A stretch of 64,000 bases of DNA from NCBI RefSeq assembly GCF_024623725.1, contig NZ_JANKHG010000014.1:266243-330242 (forward strand), in the 5' to 3' direction. This stretch comes from Limnobacter parvus. GTDB lineage: Bacteria; Pseudomonadota; Gammaproteobacteria; Burkholderiales; Burkholderiaceae_B. Below the pieces are notes generated by a model, which had not been told where the DNA came from, made no database searches, and saw only the letters and a program-made list of their open reading frames with translations. Made by a program: the position numbers and the translations under genes. Below are positions 30,001 through 45,000 of this stretch, piece by piece. Within the stretch, counting starts at the first letter, position 1, and every line of letters begins with the position of its first letter.

Positions 30001-33000
30001 AACACAACAGGCTGCGCATGGTAACCGCCAGTTTTTTGACCAAAGACCTTGGCATCGATTGGCGCTGGGGCGAGCGTTATTTCGCTGAACAGTTGAATGA
30101 CTTTGATCTGTCTGCCAACAACGGCGGCTGGCAGTGGGCGGCATCCACAGGCTGCGATGCCCAACCCTACTTCCGGATTTTCAACCCCTACAGCCAATCG
30201 GAAAAATTCGATGCGGAGGGCAAGTTTATTCGCAAGTACTGCCCTGAATTGGCCAAGCTTTCCAACAAGCACATTCACAACCCGGCCGAATGCCCGCCGT
30301 TCGAATTACAAATGGCCGATGTGGTTCTAGGCGAAACCTACCCAAGACCCGTGGTTGAACACGATGTAGCTCGAAAGAAAACGCTGGAACGGTATGCGGT
30401 GGTGAAGAAAGAGAAGAATGACTGATTTTGTCCGAACTTATGATGGTCAGCGCGAGCAGCTTCACCCATAATCAGCGGTGAAATTTCTGGTACGCAAACC
30501 AATAATAAGGAGACAAAAACAATGAATGCTTACACCACTGTATTGCTTTACGCCGGATGGATTCTGGTTTTGGCGTTGTTCTACGCCCTACCCCGTGTAC
30601 CCCAAGCCCTTTTGGGCCAAAAACGGATCGACAGCTGGGAACGCGGCAAGGAATCCACCGACCCGATGTTTTTGCAGCGTGCAAAATCAGCGCACTTGAA
30701 CTGCCTTGAAAACTTCCCGGTTTTTGCTGCCGTTGTTGCGATTGCAGGCCTGATGGGTCAGGTAGAGGCAATCAGTGCCGTTGCAGTGTTTGTGCTGTAC
30801 GCCCGTATTGCACAAAGCGTGTCTCATATTCTGGGCACGTCGTTTATTTTGGTGATGTTGCGTGCCACCTTCTTCCTGCTTCAAGTGTTCATTACTTTGT
30901 ACATGGTGTATCTGCTGCTCTGATCAATCAAACTTAACCAGACAGAAAAATGCCGGTTAATCAAATCGGCATTTTTCTGCACCAAACACCCTATTTAATC
31001 GCCGCGAACGATCGGTCAATCGCCACCTTGGTGGCTTCAATGACCGCATCGTCGTGCGTCACTGAAACAAAACCAGCCTCGTATGCCGAAGGCGCAAGGT
31101 AAACCCCCGCATCCAGCATGGCGTGGAAAAACTTGTTGAACCGGTCTCGATTCGATGCGCTCACTTCAGCAAAACTGGTGGGCACTTTTTCGCTGAAATA
31201 AATACCAAACATGCCACCTATGCTGTCAGCACAAAAGGTTTCGCCGTGGGCATAGGCCATTTGGTTAAATGCCTCCACCAGCTTGCGGGTTTGGGTTTCC
31301 AGCCTTTCGTAAAAGCCTTCCTGCTTTAGCAAACACAGGGTGGTTAAACCGGCAGCCACGGCAACCGGGTTGCCGCTCAGCGTGCCGGCTTGGTACACGG
31401 GGCCAAGTGGGGCAATGCAAGCCATGATGTCTTTGCGGCCACCGAATGCGCCCATGGGCATGCCACCGCCAATAATTTTGCCCAAGGTGGTCAGGTCGGG
31501 CGTAATACCGTACACACCCTGCACGCCCTGTGGACCCACACGGAAGCCTGTCATCACTTCATCGAATATCAACACAGCGCCGTGCTGGGTGCACAACGCG
31601 CGCAGCGTATTCAAAAATTCATGGGTGGGCCGAATCAGGTTCATGTTGCCAGCCACCGGTTCGACGATCACGCAGGCAATGCTGCTGCCACTGGCTTTGA
31701 ACAACTCGTGCAGTTGCTCCACATTGTTGTAGTCCAGCACACGGGTGTGTTTGGCAAAGTCCTCAGGCACACCAGCTGAAGTGGGGTTACCAAAAGTCAG
31801 CAGGCCTGAACCAGCTTTCACCAAAAGGCTGTCCGCATGGCCGTGGTAGCAGCCTTCGAATTTCACAATGGTGTCGCGGCCAGTAAAGCCGCGAGCAAGG
31901 CGAATTGCGCTCATGGTGGCTTCCGTGCCTGAACTGACCAAACGAACCTGTTCCATCGATGGCAGCATTTCGCACAAGGTTTCAGCCATCACAATTTCGC
32001 CCTCGGTTGGGGCACCAAAACTTAAGCCACCAACAGCGGCATCTTGCACGGCCTTGATCACTTCCGGGTGAGCGTGACCCAGCACCGCAGGCCCCCAGGA
32101 ACCAATGTAGTCAATGTAACGCTTGTCATCAGCATCCCACACATGAGGGCCATTGGCACGCTTGAAAAACCGCGGCGTACCACCCACTGAACGAAATGCG
32201 CGCACAGGCGAATTCACGCCACCGGGAATTGTTCTTTGCGCACGTTCAAACAGCACTTCGTTCTGGCTCACTTCTTTACCACTCATTCTTAAGACTCCGA
32301 ATTATTGACTGCATCCATTCACTGCATCCACCCACTGCTGCGCCACACTGCAAACCTGCACTGCATTGGGTTCCATTCCAAACAAACCATTCACCACTGC
32401 CACTGCGTGGGCACCAGCTTTCATCAATTCAGGCACACGGTCGATTGTTATTCCACCAATCGCCACTGTGGGCACATTCAAAGCGCGCGCCTTGGAAAAC
32501 AGATCCAGTTCGGCGCGCACCGCATTGGGCTTGGTGCCGCTGGGGTACATGGCGCCGAAAGCCACGTAGCTGGCGCCTGCCTGCACGGCGTTCTCGGCCA
32601 GTTCAAACTGATTGTAACAAGAAGCACCCACCACCCACTTGGCGCCCAAGCGGCTTCGCGCCTGTGCAATGGCTTCATCGGTTTTGCCCAAATGCACGCC
32701 TGCAATCGCTGCGCCTGTGAATTTCGGAAATTCGCTGGCAGGCACATCATTCAAAATCAAGGTTGCGTCATACTTCTCGCACAGCGCATTCAGCTGCCCG
32801 ACAAATTCGATCAGCTCATCTTCATCCCAATTCTTCTGACGACACTGAAAAAGCTGAACACCACCTTCCAGCGCAGCGGCCACGCAATCCACAATTGCAT
32901 CAGGGCTCCAAATTGCCGATCGTTCAGGCGTAATGGCGTACACACCACGAATTAAATTATTCGTCGCCATCGTCTACTTCTTCTTCACCCAGATGCTGCA

Positions 33001-36000
33001 TCAGGTGCATGCGGTCTGGAATCAACTGCCCCTGGCCCACAGCGAACCCATAATTCAAGGCCTGCCAGGTGTATTCCAGCGCAAGTTCAACAGCTTCCAG
33101 CACACTCAAGCCCTGCCCCAGGCCCACTGCGCAGGCACTGGCCAGCGTGCAACCTGAACCATGGTATTGCCCGGGCAAACGTTCACAAGGAAACTCCACC
33201 ACTTTCTGACCCGCTACATACAGGCGGTTGACCACAGCATCTGATTCCATGTGCTGGCCTTTCAGCAACACGGCCTTGCAACCCATCTGCAACAGGCGCT
33301 CACCTGCCTCGTCCACGGTTGAAGCACCCGTGAAGGCTTGCGCCTCGGGCCAGTTCGGGGTTAACAAATCCACCACCGGGAACAGCTCATTTCTGTAACA
33401 GTCGAACAAAGCCTGCCCGCCAAAGGCATCGCCGCGGCCTGAAGCCCGGACCGGGTCAACCACCAGCGGTACGCCCGGCCACAGGGCCTTGGTTTTCAAC
33501 ACGGCTGCTACAGCCGCGGTACTGCCCAACACGCCTGTTTTAATTGCACTGGGGGCAATGCTGTCGTCGAGCAACACTTGCAACTGGTCATCAATCCAGC
33601 TGGATGAACAGGCTTCAAAGCGCTTAACACCTACCGTGTTTTGTGCGGTTAAGCCAGTAAGCACGGTCAATGGGTGCGCACCCAGTGCGGCGATGGTTAG
33701 CGCATCGGCCTGCAGGCCTGCGCCAGAAGTGGGGTCTGATGCTGAAAATGTCAGCACCAAAGGTACGGTCTGTGTCATTCAAAACCCAAAAAAGACTAGC
33801 GACCTTGGTTGCTGGCCGCCAACCTAGTATTATCCACCGGTTGCAATTTTTTTTCTGGAAGTAGCTCAGAATGAACACTTGGATTTGTTTGATTTGCGGT
33901 TGGGTTTACGATGAAGCAGCGGGTTTGCCCGAAGAAGGCATTGCCCCCGGCACCAAATGGGAAGACGTTCCGCCAAACTGGGTTTGCCCGGAATGCGGCG
34001 CCCGCAAAGAAGACTTTGAGATGACTCAAGTCTAAAACCGACCTTCTGGATCAATGACCGAACAGCAAGCCGACCCCGCCACAGCGTTTGAAGACCACGC
34101 CCCAACGCCGGTCAGGCCCAGGTTTGTTCGGCAATTGGGCCAGTTTTCGCTCGGGCTGCTTGTTGCAGCTGCATTGCTATTTCTGGGCGGCTTGTACGCT
34201 CAAAGCCAGTCAAGTGGCAATCGAAATACCCAGTTGTCTCAAATCAACTTGGTTGAAGGTCGCATTCAACAAGAACTTTTGGCTTTGAATGGCCCTGCTG
34301 TGGATTCCGTTCAGCCTTTGGCATTGAAAGCTTTACTTAGCCTGGGGCAGCAGGTCAGCCAACAAAACAAAGGCATTCAGTGGTTTGGTGGCCTGCACAA
34401 TCAAAACCTGCAAGTGCTGCTGACCCAATCCATTGAAGCCTTGTCGCGCCCGGTGGCCGGGGTGAATTTAAACGAAGACACTCAACGCCAACTTGAAGCG
34501 CAACTGCGACTTGATGCGCTGCCCAAACTCGCCCAGCTTAAACTTCACATCGCCCAATCCACCAACGGTTATTTGGTGCTGTTGTTCGGCCTTGCAACTT
34601 TGCTCGCCCTAATTGGTTTTGTGCTGGGTATTCAATGGAACACCCACCGCAAAACCCTGGCACTGAATCGCCGCATTCAAATGCTAAGCCGTGCTTTGCA
34701 CAGCCAACAGCAAAACGATCAAAAACGTGAAGGCGCGCATGCCGCGCTTGAGGGCGTGCTGAAAGCATTGAACAGCAACCAGCAACTAGAGCACCGGGGC
34801 ACGCTGATGCAAATCGGCCAGCAGCTTGAAGAGTTGAATCAAAGCGGCCGGGCAGTGCTGCAGTTTGCGAAATCGTTTCATCAATTGTCGAACCAGGGCA
34901 CGCAGGTGGTGAAGTCAACACTGAACAGCGAGCAGCGCAATGCCAGGGCTGAAAGCCACATGGAGACAGTGCAAGCCCAGCTTGAAGGTTTGCGTTCAGA
35001 CATACGAAGTGCTGCCCAGGGCCTGCGCAAGGCTGGCGAGGTAAGCCGCCAGTTGCTGGGCAGGCTAGATTCATCGCAAATGGAATTGACACTGACTGAA
35101 CCAGAAAACAGCCGCCAGCTTCAACAGTTGGTGGAGCAAAGCCAGCAAGCTTTGAAAGAATCGATTGAGGGCTTGGTTCTCGCCAGCCAGAAAATAAACA
35201 TGGGCCAGCATGAATCAAACAAACTGGCCGAGTACATGGCGGTGAATCAAACCGCGTGGTCTAACCTGCTAAGCCAGGTTGAGCAAGTGGCAGAATCTGC
35301 TTCCAAGGAATCTGAAAGTGCCTTGAGGCTGGCCAAGCGCCTGATGAACAAAGGTCAACAAAACCCGTTGACCTTGGCTGGTGAGCGCCCGGTTGATCAG
35401 GCCGCCAAAGCACCGCCACAACTGCTGCCCTGACCCGCGGTACAGCCGTAGCAATGGTCACCCACCACGACTTCAATTGAATCAAGCGCGGTTTGCGTTA
35501 AATCAGCAAGCGTCAATGCCCTGCCCTGCGCATCGCGAACTGGCCAACCCAGTTGCTGGTTGAAATCGCAATCGTAAAGTTTGCCTTCATAATCAATCGA
35601 CACCAAACTGCGGCACATTACCGCAGCCAGGTTGCTTTCACGGTAAGCACCTTTCAAGGTGTTCATGTAGGTCTCGAACGTGCCCTTGCTAATCAAAGTG
35701 CTGCCAAAACGCGCAATCGGCATGTTGGTGATCGTCACCAAACCGGTGAAGCGAATGCCAAACTTCTCGAACAGCACCGCTTTGTAATCGGCTTCCAGCG
35801 CTTCTTGCGGGGGCGGCAGAGCTGGGCCTTGCGGGTTAAACACCAAGGTTAAACGCAGCTTGTCGCCATAACCCAGTGCATTCAGCTTTTGCAGGCCAGC
35901 GATGCTGGCATCAAATACACCCTTGCCGCGCTGTTTGTCCACATTGTCTTCCAGGTAACAGGGCAAGGATGCAAAAATTTCAACTTCGTTGTCAGCCAAA

Positions 36001-39000
36001 AACTGCGCCAGGTCTTCATAGCCAGGTTCGCTCAAAATGGTCAGGTTACAGCGGTCAATCACATGCACACCGGCCTTGCGGGCCGCCACCACCAAGCGCT
36101 TGAAGCGCGGGTTCATTTCAGGTGCACCACCAGTCAAATCCAGTTGTTTCACCCAGCCCTGATTCATCAATGCGATTAGTTGGTCGATCTGTTCATCTTG
36201 CATCAACTCGGTGCGGTTCGGCCCCGCATTCACATGGCAATGCGTACAACTCTGGTTGCACAGGTAACCCAGGTTCACCTGAATGGTTTCCAGGTTCAGC
36301 CGCTTCACGGTGGGGAAAGTGGTACTTTTTAACAAATGAACTACTGAGTGCATGTAGGCTCCGGTTTCTGTGCGCCGCGCGGGTATTTCGTTTTCAGATA
36401 ATGAGAGAATCGAGGCTCACAAAGAACCTCAACGCGAAATGTTTATCGCGTTAATCGATAGTATCAAACTTACAGAAGCTCATTCGCTCAAGTCATGATC
36501 CAAGTTACAGTCAACGGTGAAAATCGTGAAATGCCCGAAAACAGTACCGTGGCCCACTTGGTGGAAACCTTGTCGCTGACCGGCAAACGAATCGCCGTGG
36601 AACTGAATGGCGAAATTGTGCCCAAAAGTCAGCACCCCACCACCCAGCTTCCTGCAGGGGCCAGCCTTGAAATCGTGGTCGCCGTGGGCGGCGGCTAAAC
36701 AATCTGGAGCAGTACCAAGATGCAAAACACCAACGACACCTGGAAAGTAGGCAACCGTGAATTCACCAGCCGCCTGCTGGTGGGTACTGGTAAATACGCC
36801 AGCCTGGATGAAACGCGCGAGGCCATCACCGAAAGCGGCGCCGAAATTGTGACTGTGGCCATACGCCGCACCAACATTGGCCAGAATGCCGGTGAAGCCA
36901 GCCTGCTTGATTACATTCCCCCCAGCAAATTCACCTACCTGCCCAATTCAGCCGGGTGCTACACCGCCAAAGATGCTGTACGTACATTGCGCCTGGGCCG
37001 CGAACTGCTGGATGGGCACAACCTTTGCAAGCTTGAAGTGCTGGGCGACCCCACCAACTTATACCCCGACATGGAAGAAACCCTGATTGCCGCCAAAGAA
37101 CTGGTGGCCGATGGTTTCGATGTGATGGTGTATTGTTCCGACGACCCAATCTATGCCCGCAAGTTGGAAGATGTGGGTTGTTTGGCCATCATGCCGTTGG
37201 CCTCGCTCATTGGTTCAGGCATGGGCATCTTGAACCCCTGGAACATCAATTTGATTCTGGAAAAAGCCCAGGTACCGGTGATTGTAGACGCGGGCGTGGG
37301 CACAGCCTCTGATGCAGCCATCGCCATGGAACTGGGTTGTGCAGGCGTGTTGATGAACACCGCCATTGCCAAAGCACAAAACCCGGTGCAAATGGCACGC
37401 GCCATGCGTTTGGCCACACAGGCAGGTCGGGAAGCCTTTCTTGCAGGTAGAATGCCGAAAAAGTTTTACACGGCCAGCCCCTCTTCCCCCGTGGAAGGCG
37501 TAATTTCCTCCAGTTCAAAATGACAGACCAAACCCCAGACAATCCGTTTCGCGACCAGCACATCAAAAGTTTTGTGAAACGGCGGGGGCATATTTCACGC
37601 GCCCAGGAAAGGGCTGTTGAAGAAGGCATGCCCAAGTGGGGCATCGTCTACAATTCGCACATGCAAATTAACTTCGACCAGCAATGGGGCACCACAGGCC
37701 AGCCCAACTGGCTTGAAATTGGCTTCGGCATGGGCGAAACCACCGCCAAAATTGCCAAGGCGCACCCACAGGTGAACTACTTGGGCGTAGAAATATACAC
37801 CGCAGGCGTGGGCTCGCTAATCAAGTTGATCGAAGAAGATGGCATACCCAACGTCCGCATTATTTCCCACGATGTGGTTGACGTGCTTCGCGACATGATT
37901 CCGGACAACAGCTTGGACAAAGTGCTGCTGTATTTCCCCGACCCCTGGCGCAAAGCCCGCCACCACAAGCGCAGGTTGATTCAGCCCGAATTTGTGGCCA
38001 AACTGGCCAAGAAAATGAAACCGGGTGGTGTGCTTCATTGCGCCACCGACTGGGAAAACTACGCCCACCACATGCACGATGTGCTTAGTGTTGCACCCGA
38101 CTGGCAAAACCTGGCCGACACACCCTTCGCCCCCCGCCCAGATGATCGTCCACTCACAAAGTTCGAAAACCGGGGTCTGAAATTGGGCCATGGCGTGTGG
38201 GACCTTCTGTACAGGGTGCGCTAAGCGAAGCGGCGCAAACACGGCACAAACGCAGCACAAACGGCCCACCCCTCTTGCGGTATGCCGAAAACAGGGTGAT
38301 TTTGATTTAATGGTGCCTAACCCCGGTAACCTGGTAGCGGCATGCATTCAGCGCAAGACAATGGACTACTGCGTGCCCTGTCCAGCAGTGGCACAAGAAT
38401 CTCGCTAAGAACCCGCACTTTGCTGGTCAGCCTTGTTGCGCTTGTCATTCTGGCAATTTGCCTATTCGCGATACTGAATCACCAATACGCAATTCAGCAT
38501 ACCGAACATGTCGAGCAATTGCTGCGCAGCAAAGCTCAGGCTATCGGACATGCTCTTGATTCTCGAGAACAGGCCAACAGAATCCAATCGCTCCCCGTGT
38601 ATTTCCATCAAGGGGACATCGACACCGCCCAAACAACCTTGCATTGGCCAAACAACTGCTCGGCCATCGACCGGAAGTCACCTTCGGGAATCAGGCAATT
38701 TAACTGCCCGAATGAAACTGATCTGTATGCCCTCCAGACAGAAATGACACTTGGAGGATCGGTTCCGCAACAAGTCACCTTGTGGGCAATAAGCACGTCC
38801 GAGATATCCGCTTTTGCGATAAGCCTTGAAGATGCGCTGGGCATGGCCATTCTTGTGTTGGTAATCAGCGTACTGTGCAGCCGATGGATAAGCCGGGCGA
38901 TCACGAAACCTTTAACTGACATCAACACCATTGCTGAACACATGTCCGCTGGAAACTACGATTGCCAACTACCCTCCAGTTCGATTCGAGAAATCAACCA

Positions 39001-42000
39001 GCTAGCCAGCACATTCAACTTAATGGCCAAAAATTTGCAGGAACGCGAGAAAATCATTCGCCGTACCGCCTACAAGGACCAACTGACGGGGCTGGACAAT
39101 CGTGCATTTTTGACCTTGGCCCTTCACGAACGAACCCAATCCGCGCGTGAGCCTTTGTCAATCGTCATCTGGGGAATCGACAATCTCGACAACATCAATG
39201 AAGTTCTAGGCCATGAAGTTGCCGACAAAGTGCTTGTGAAAGTAGCAAGAAAAGCGAGTCGAATCTGCCGTGAGAACTTGGTTATCGCCAGACTAGAGGG
39301 CAATGTGTTTTGTATGTTGCTTCCGCGCATATTGCTTGAAAACATGATCAGCAAGCACACAATCAAACGCTTGATGCATGGTTCACTTCGAGTACACAAC
39401 TATCAACTCGACATTCAAAGCCATGCGGGCATTGCCCACTATCCAGAACATGGTCAATGCCACGAAACCCTGATGCGCAGAGCAGAAATTGCTCGCCAAC
39501 TTGCCAAAAAAACCAGGCAGGCCAGCATTGTGTTTGAACCCCGCCTTGAACAGCGCTCGGCCAACCGTTTGGAACTGATTGCTCAATTGCGCAAGGCCAT
39601 CAACGAAAATGAGTTTTGCCTGCACTTTCAACCCAAACTGAATCTGAGAACCAACAGCATTAACCAGGCCGAAGCGCTTTTGCGCTGGAACCACCCGACT
39701 CATGGATTGATTGGCCCTGGCGGCTTCATTGAACTGGCCGAACAAACCGGCATGATCAAAGAAATTTCACGAATCGTGTTGACGCAAATTTATTCCATCA
39801 TTGGCTTGTGTGCAAACCAGAATATTCGTTTGTCCGCCAATCTGTCAGCCATGGACCTTGAAGACAACGGGCTCATTGAGTTCATCAAACACCTGCATGC
39901 CAGGCAACCGGATGCGTCCCGCCACATTGTGCTGGAAATTACAGAAAGCGCGGCCATGCGCGATCCAGAGCAAGCCCTCGACATTCTGAATCAATTGGCC
40001 AGCATGAATTTTCAAATTGCCGTGGATGACTTTGGCAGCGGTTACTCCTCACTGGCTTACTTGAAACGATTCCCGGTCACCGAATTAAAAATCGACCGCG
40101 CATTGGTTCAGGGCGCGGACATGGACACCGATGGCCAGATCATTCTTGAATCCACCATCGAAATGGGCCACATCATGGGCTTGCTGGTCACCACGGAAGG
40201 CGTTGAAACTCAAGCTGAATTCGACCTGGTCAAAAAACTGGGGGCGGACTACGTTCAGGGTTTTTGGCTTTCAAAACCGATGCCCTTCGAGGAATTCAAA
40301 TTGAAACACCTGGTTGGCAATCACGACCAACTTGTAGGACAACTCTAGGCGCAGCAAATTGCGCATCAATTTTGTACAAGCTTTCCCAGAGAAGCCCCCG
40401 CTTCGTTATGATGTCGAAATGACAATTCACACAAAGTAGCATCGCCGTGAAAATGAAACAGTTTGACGTGGCCATAATAGGCAGCGGCTTGGCAGGCCTT
40501 ACCACCGCCCTTCAGTTGGCCGACAAATTAAAAGTGGCGATTATCTGCAAACGTTCGGTATCCGACTCCGCAAGCCGATGGGCACAAGGTGGAATTGCTG
40601 CTGTGCGAGACCCAGCAGACAGCGTTGAAGAACACGTGCAAGACACCTTGGTGGCAGGCGGGGGGTTATGTGAACGCGATGCAGTGCAGTTCATTCTTGA
40701 GAATGCATCAAGATCCATCGACTGGCTGGTTGAACAGGGCGTACCGTTTTCTCGGGAAGACGAAGAAGGCCCAAGCAACACGGAACCCAATGGCTTTCAC
40801 CTGACTCGCGAAGGCGGTCACAGCCGCAGGCGAATTCTGCATGTGGCCGACGCCACGGGCGACGCTGTACAAACCACACTGGAAGCCAAGGCCCGCAACC
40901 ACCCCAACATCGAGCTGTTCGAACACCACATGGTGATCGACCTGATTACCGGCGACCGCTTAAGCGAAAAGAAAGCCGGCATTCTGGGGGCTTATATTCT
41001 GGACGAACAGTCGCAACGCGTTCTGACACTTACCTGTCCGTACATTGTGTTGGCCTGCGGAGGCGCAGGCAAGGTGTACAACTACACCACCAACCCCGAC
41101 ACCGCCACAGGCGACGGCATAGCGATGGCCTGGCGCGCTGGCTGCCGAATTTCCAATATGGAGTTCATTCAGTTTCACCCGACCTGCCTGTACCACCCCT
41201 ATGCAAAAAGCTTTCTGATTACAGAGGCAGTGCGCGGTGAAGGTGGTGTGTTGAAGCTGCCCGATGGCACCCGCTTCATGCCGGAACATGATGAACGCGC
41301 GGAACTTGCCCCCCGCGATGTGGTGGCCCGCGCAATCGACTTTGAAATGAAAAAACGGGGTCTGGATTGTGTTTATCTGGACATCAGCCATGAACCCGCA
41401 GAGAAGCTCAAGAAGCACTTTCCGACCATTTACAAACGCTGTCTTGAACTAGGCATTGACATCACCAAACAAGGTATACCTGTGGTGCCCGCCGCGCACT
41501 ACACTTGCGGTGGCGTAGTGACTGACCACAACGCCCGCACAGACATTCCTGGCCTGTACGCCGTGGGTGAAACAGCCTATACCGGACTGCATGGTGCCAA
41601 CCGTTTGGCCAGTAACAGCCTGCTGGAATGCGTGGTATTGGGCCAAGCTGCGGCAAACCATATTTTGACCAAACCACACCGTGAAACCATGGGCCTGCCG
41701 GATTGGGATGAAAGCCGCGTGACCGACCCGGATGAAGAAGTGGTGATTTCCCACAACTGGGCCGAATTACGCCAAACCATGTGGAACTACGTGGGCATTG
41801 TGCGAACCGACAAACGGCTGGAGCGGGCACAACACCGTATTCAATTGTTGCGCGGAGAGATTCTGGAGTTCTACAGCAACTTCCGCGTAAGCCGCGATTT
41901 GCTGGAATTGCGTAATTTGGTGGATGTGGCCGACCTGATTGTGACCAGCGCATTAAGCCGCAAGGAAAGCCGTGGATTGCATTTCAGTTCTGATTACCCA

Positions 42001-45000
42001 GGTACCTTGCCCAAGGCATTTCCTACGGTGTTGCAACGACCGAAAAAAAGTAAGTCAGGATCAGCGTGAGGGTTGATTAGTCGCCCACGGGTTTTAGAAA
42101 GCCCAAATCAGCGCGAGTCCAAATCACTCGCCGTCGCTGGAAGTGTTAAACCAACTCGGCAGTGGGTTTGCTTGTCCCGCACTTCAAGAAAACCGCCCCG
42201 TTTGAGTTTATTCGCAGCGGTCGGCCACAAGCCGACACCGAATCAGGCCGTCTGTTTTGCCTGATTCGGTGAGCAAGAATATATTCAAAAAGGGATTAAG
42301 CGGTTTTCAGTGCGAAACAAGTAAACCACGCCGAGTGAGCAAAATAACGAACGCCAAATTGCCCGAAAGCGGTCAATCCAAAACCCGCAGTGAATAATCC
42401 ACCGCAATCACGTCTTTCGTCAGCGAACCTATCGAAATTCGATCGACGCCAGTTTCAGCAATTGCCCGCACGGTGTGTTCATTCACCCCGCCAGATGCTT
42501 CCAGAATTGCGCGGCTCTTGTTCAATTCCACTGCCACGCGCATGGCCTCTAGGTTGAAGTTATCCAACAACACCGACTTGGCACCTGCCAGCAAAGCTTC
42601 TTCCAGCTGAACCAAACTCTCCACTTCGATTTGAACGCTGACATGCGGCGCGCCCAAGGCATCCGCATTGGCCAGCACCTGCGCAATTCCACCTGCCGCT
42701 GAAATGTGATTTTCCTTGATCAGAATTCCGTCATACAAGGCCAATCTTTGATTCAAACCGCCACCCACACGTACCGCATATTTTTGGGCCAACCGCATGC
42801 CAGGCATGGTTTTTCGAGTGTCCAGAATGGACGCCTTGGTGCCTTCAATCAACTTCACAAAATGCCGTGTGCGGCTTGCCACTGCAGAAAGCAACTGCAG
42901 GTAATTCATCGCTGAGCGTTCCGCGGTCAGCAAAGGCCGGGCAAATGCTTCTATTTCGCAAACAACGGTGCCGGGCTGCACTTCCTGCCCTTCCGGCACC
43001 TGCCAGCGCACCTGCGCATTCGGGCACAAGGTATTGAACACACCATTGAACCAATCCTGACCACACACTACCGCTTTGTCGCGGCATAGCAACTGCGCCT
43101 TGCATCGCTTGCCTTCCGGCACAAGCATTCCGGTCCAGTCAGTATTGCCCATGTCTTCAGCAATCGCGTCGTGTACATTTTTTAGCAGGGCCAACTCCAG
43201 AGCTGGCCCAAACGATTGAAACAGTTCCGAGCGCGTCATGCTGGGCCCACTCCCTTGTGCGCTTGGGCAAGACGACCTTGACCTCGCGGCCCTGAAATAC
43301 CGTGCGTTTTTGCAAAATCAAGCATTCGATCAATACACCGGTAAGCTTGCGTACTTAGCGCTAAATCCACATGCACCTCACCTACTCCGGTATCGAAGCC
43401 GGTTCTCAACACATCGCGCAAATTCTTCAAACCATTCATCGCCATCCAGGGGCAATGCGCGCAGCTTTTGCAGGTCGCAGAGTTGCCGGAGGTGGGTGCT
43501 TCAATCAGTGTTTTGCCCGGTGCAAACTGGCGCATCTTGTGAAGAATCCCGTTGTCGGTTGCCACGATGTAGGTGTTGACACCCGACGTTTGAGTGGCCT
43601 TGATCAATTGTGTAGTCGACCCCACTACATCCGCCAGTGCCACCACATCGGCAGGCGATTCCGGGTGCACCAGCACCATGCTGCCAGGATGCTGGGCTTT
43701 CAGCATTTTTAGTTCTTCCGCCTTGAATTCATCATGCACCAGGCAGGAACCCTGCCACAGTAACATGTCGGCACCCGTTTGCTTTTGAATGTACTGGCCC
43801 AAATGGCGATCGGGTGCCCAAATAAGTTTTTCACCCTTGGCGTGCAGGTGCCCAACGATGTCAAGGGCAATGCTCGATGTCACCATCCAGTCTGCCCGTG
43901 CTTTCACTGCTGCGCTGGTGTTTGCGTACACCACCACGGTGCGGTCGGGGTGCTGGTCACAAAAGGCATTGAATTCATCAGACGGGCAACCCAGATCAAG
44001 CGAACATGTGGCGTCCAGATCGGGCATGAATACCCGCTTTTCAGGATTCAGGATTTTGCTGGTCTCGCCCATAAAACGAACTCCAGCAACTACCAAATTC
44101 TGTTGCTTGCTTTCCCGGCCAAAACGGGCCATCTCAAGTGAGTCGGATACACATCCCCCCGTTTCCTCCGCCAGATCTTGCAACTCGGCATCTACGTAAT
44201 AGTGCGCCACCAACACCGCATCGCGTGCCTTAAGCAACGCCTTGATTTCAGCTTTCAACTCAGCACGTTCGGCGGCACCGGGGGTTTGTGGCACCCGCGC
44301 CCAAGCTTGCGAAGGCTTGCAACTGGTTGAGGGGTCTGCCTGACTGGGCAAATCAAACTCGACGGGCTTTGTTTCTATTTCGTTCACGGGGCGCTCGGCT
44401 GATTTCAGCTAAAACCACATTTTACTCCGTTGGGCCCGGAAAATCCGGCTCTTCCAGAACGAAGGCACACAATGAACTTTCCGGAGCTTCCTGTCACTCA
44501 ATCAAAGCATTTCTTCAATGCGACAGCGCGCAATGCCTAAACAAGGACGATTCGCTGTCTTTTAGATCTTTTTTCCTTCTTGGAGCTTTCCTCATGTTGA
44601 AGCAATCCGTAACAACCATTTCTATCCTAGCCGCGCTGCTGTCAATGCACTCCGTTGCTTCAGCCACCTGTACAGGCACTGACTGTCAAGTTGAAGTTGA
44701 AACCAACATCGATTTTGAAGCGTCTTACCACCTGGATCCCAACCACAAGGGCATCTACATTCAGAGCAACACCGGCACCAACGCAGCCATTGTTAATCTG
44801 CAAAACGTAGTAATGCGCAACAACGGCGACATCACAGGCTCTGCCACCGCAATCGGCAACAACATTGGCATCGAACTAAGCTCGGGCGCAACTGTGCCAG
44901 TGCGTCATGTTTCTCAGGGCAACTACGGCGACCAGTTGGCTTCGGTTGAACTAATGCAAAACTACAAGTCTGTAACTGGCGAAGTAACACTTGAAGCCAT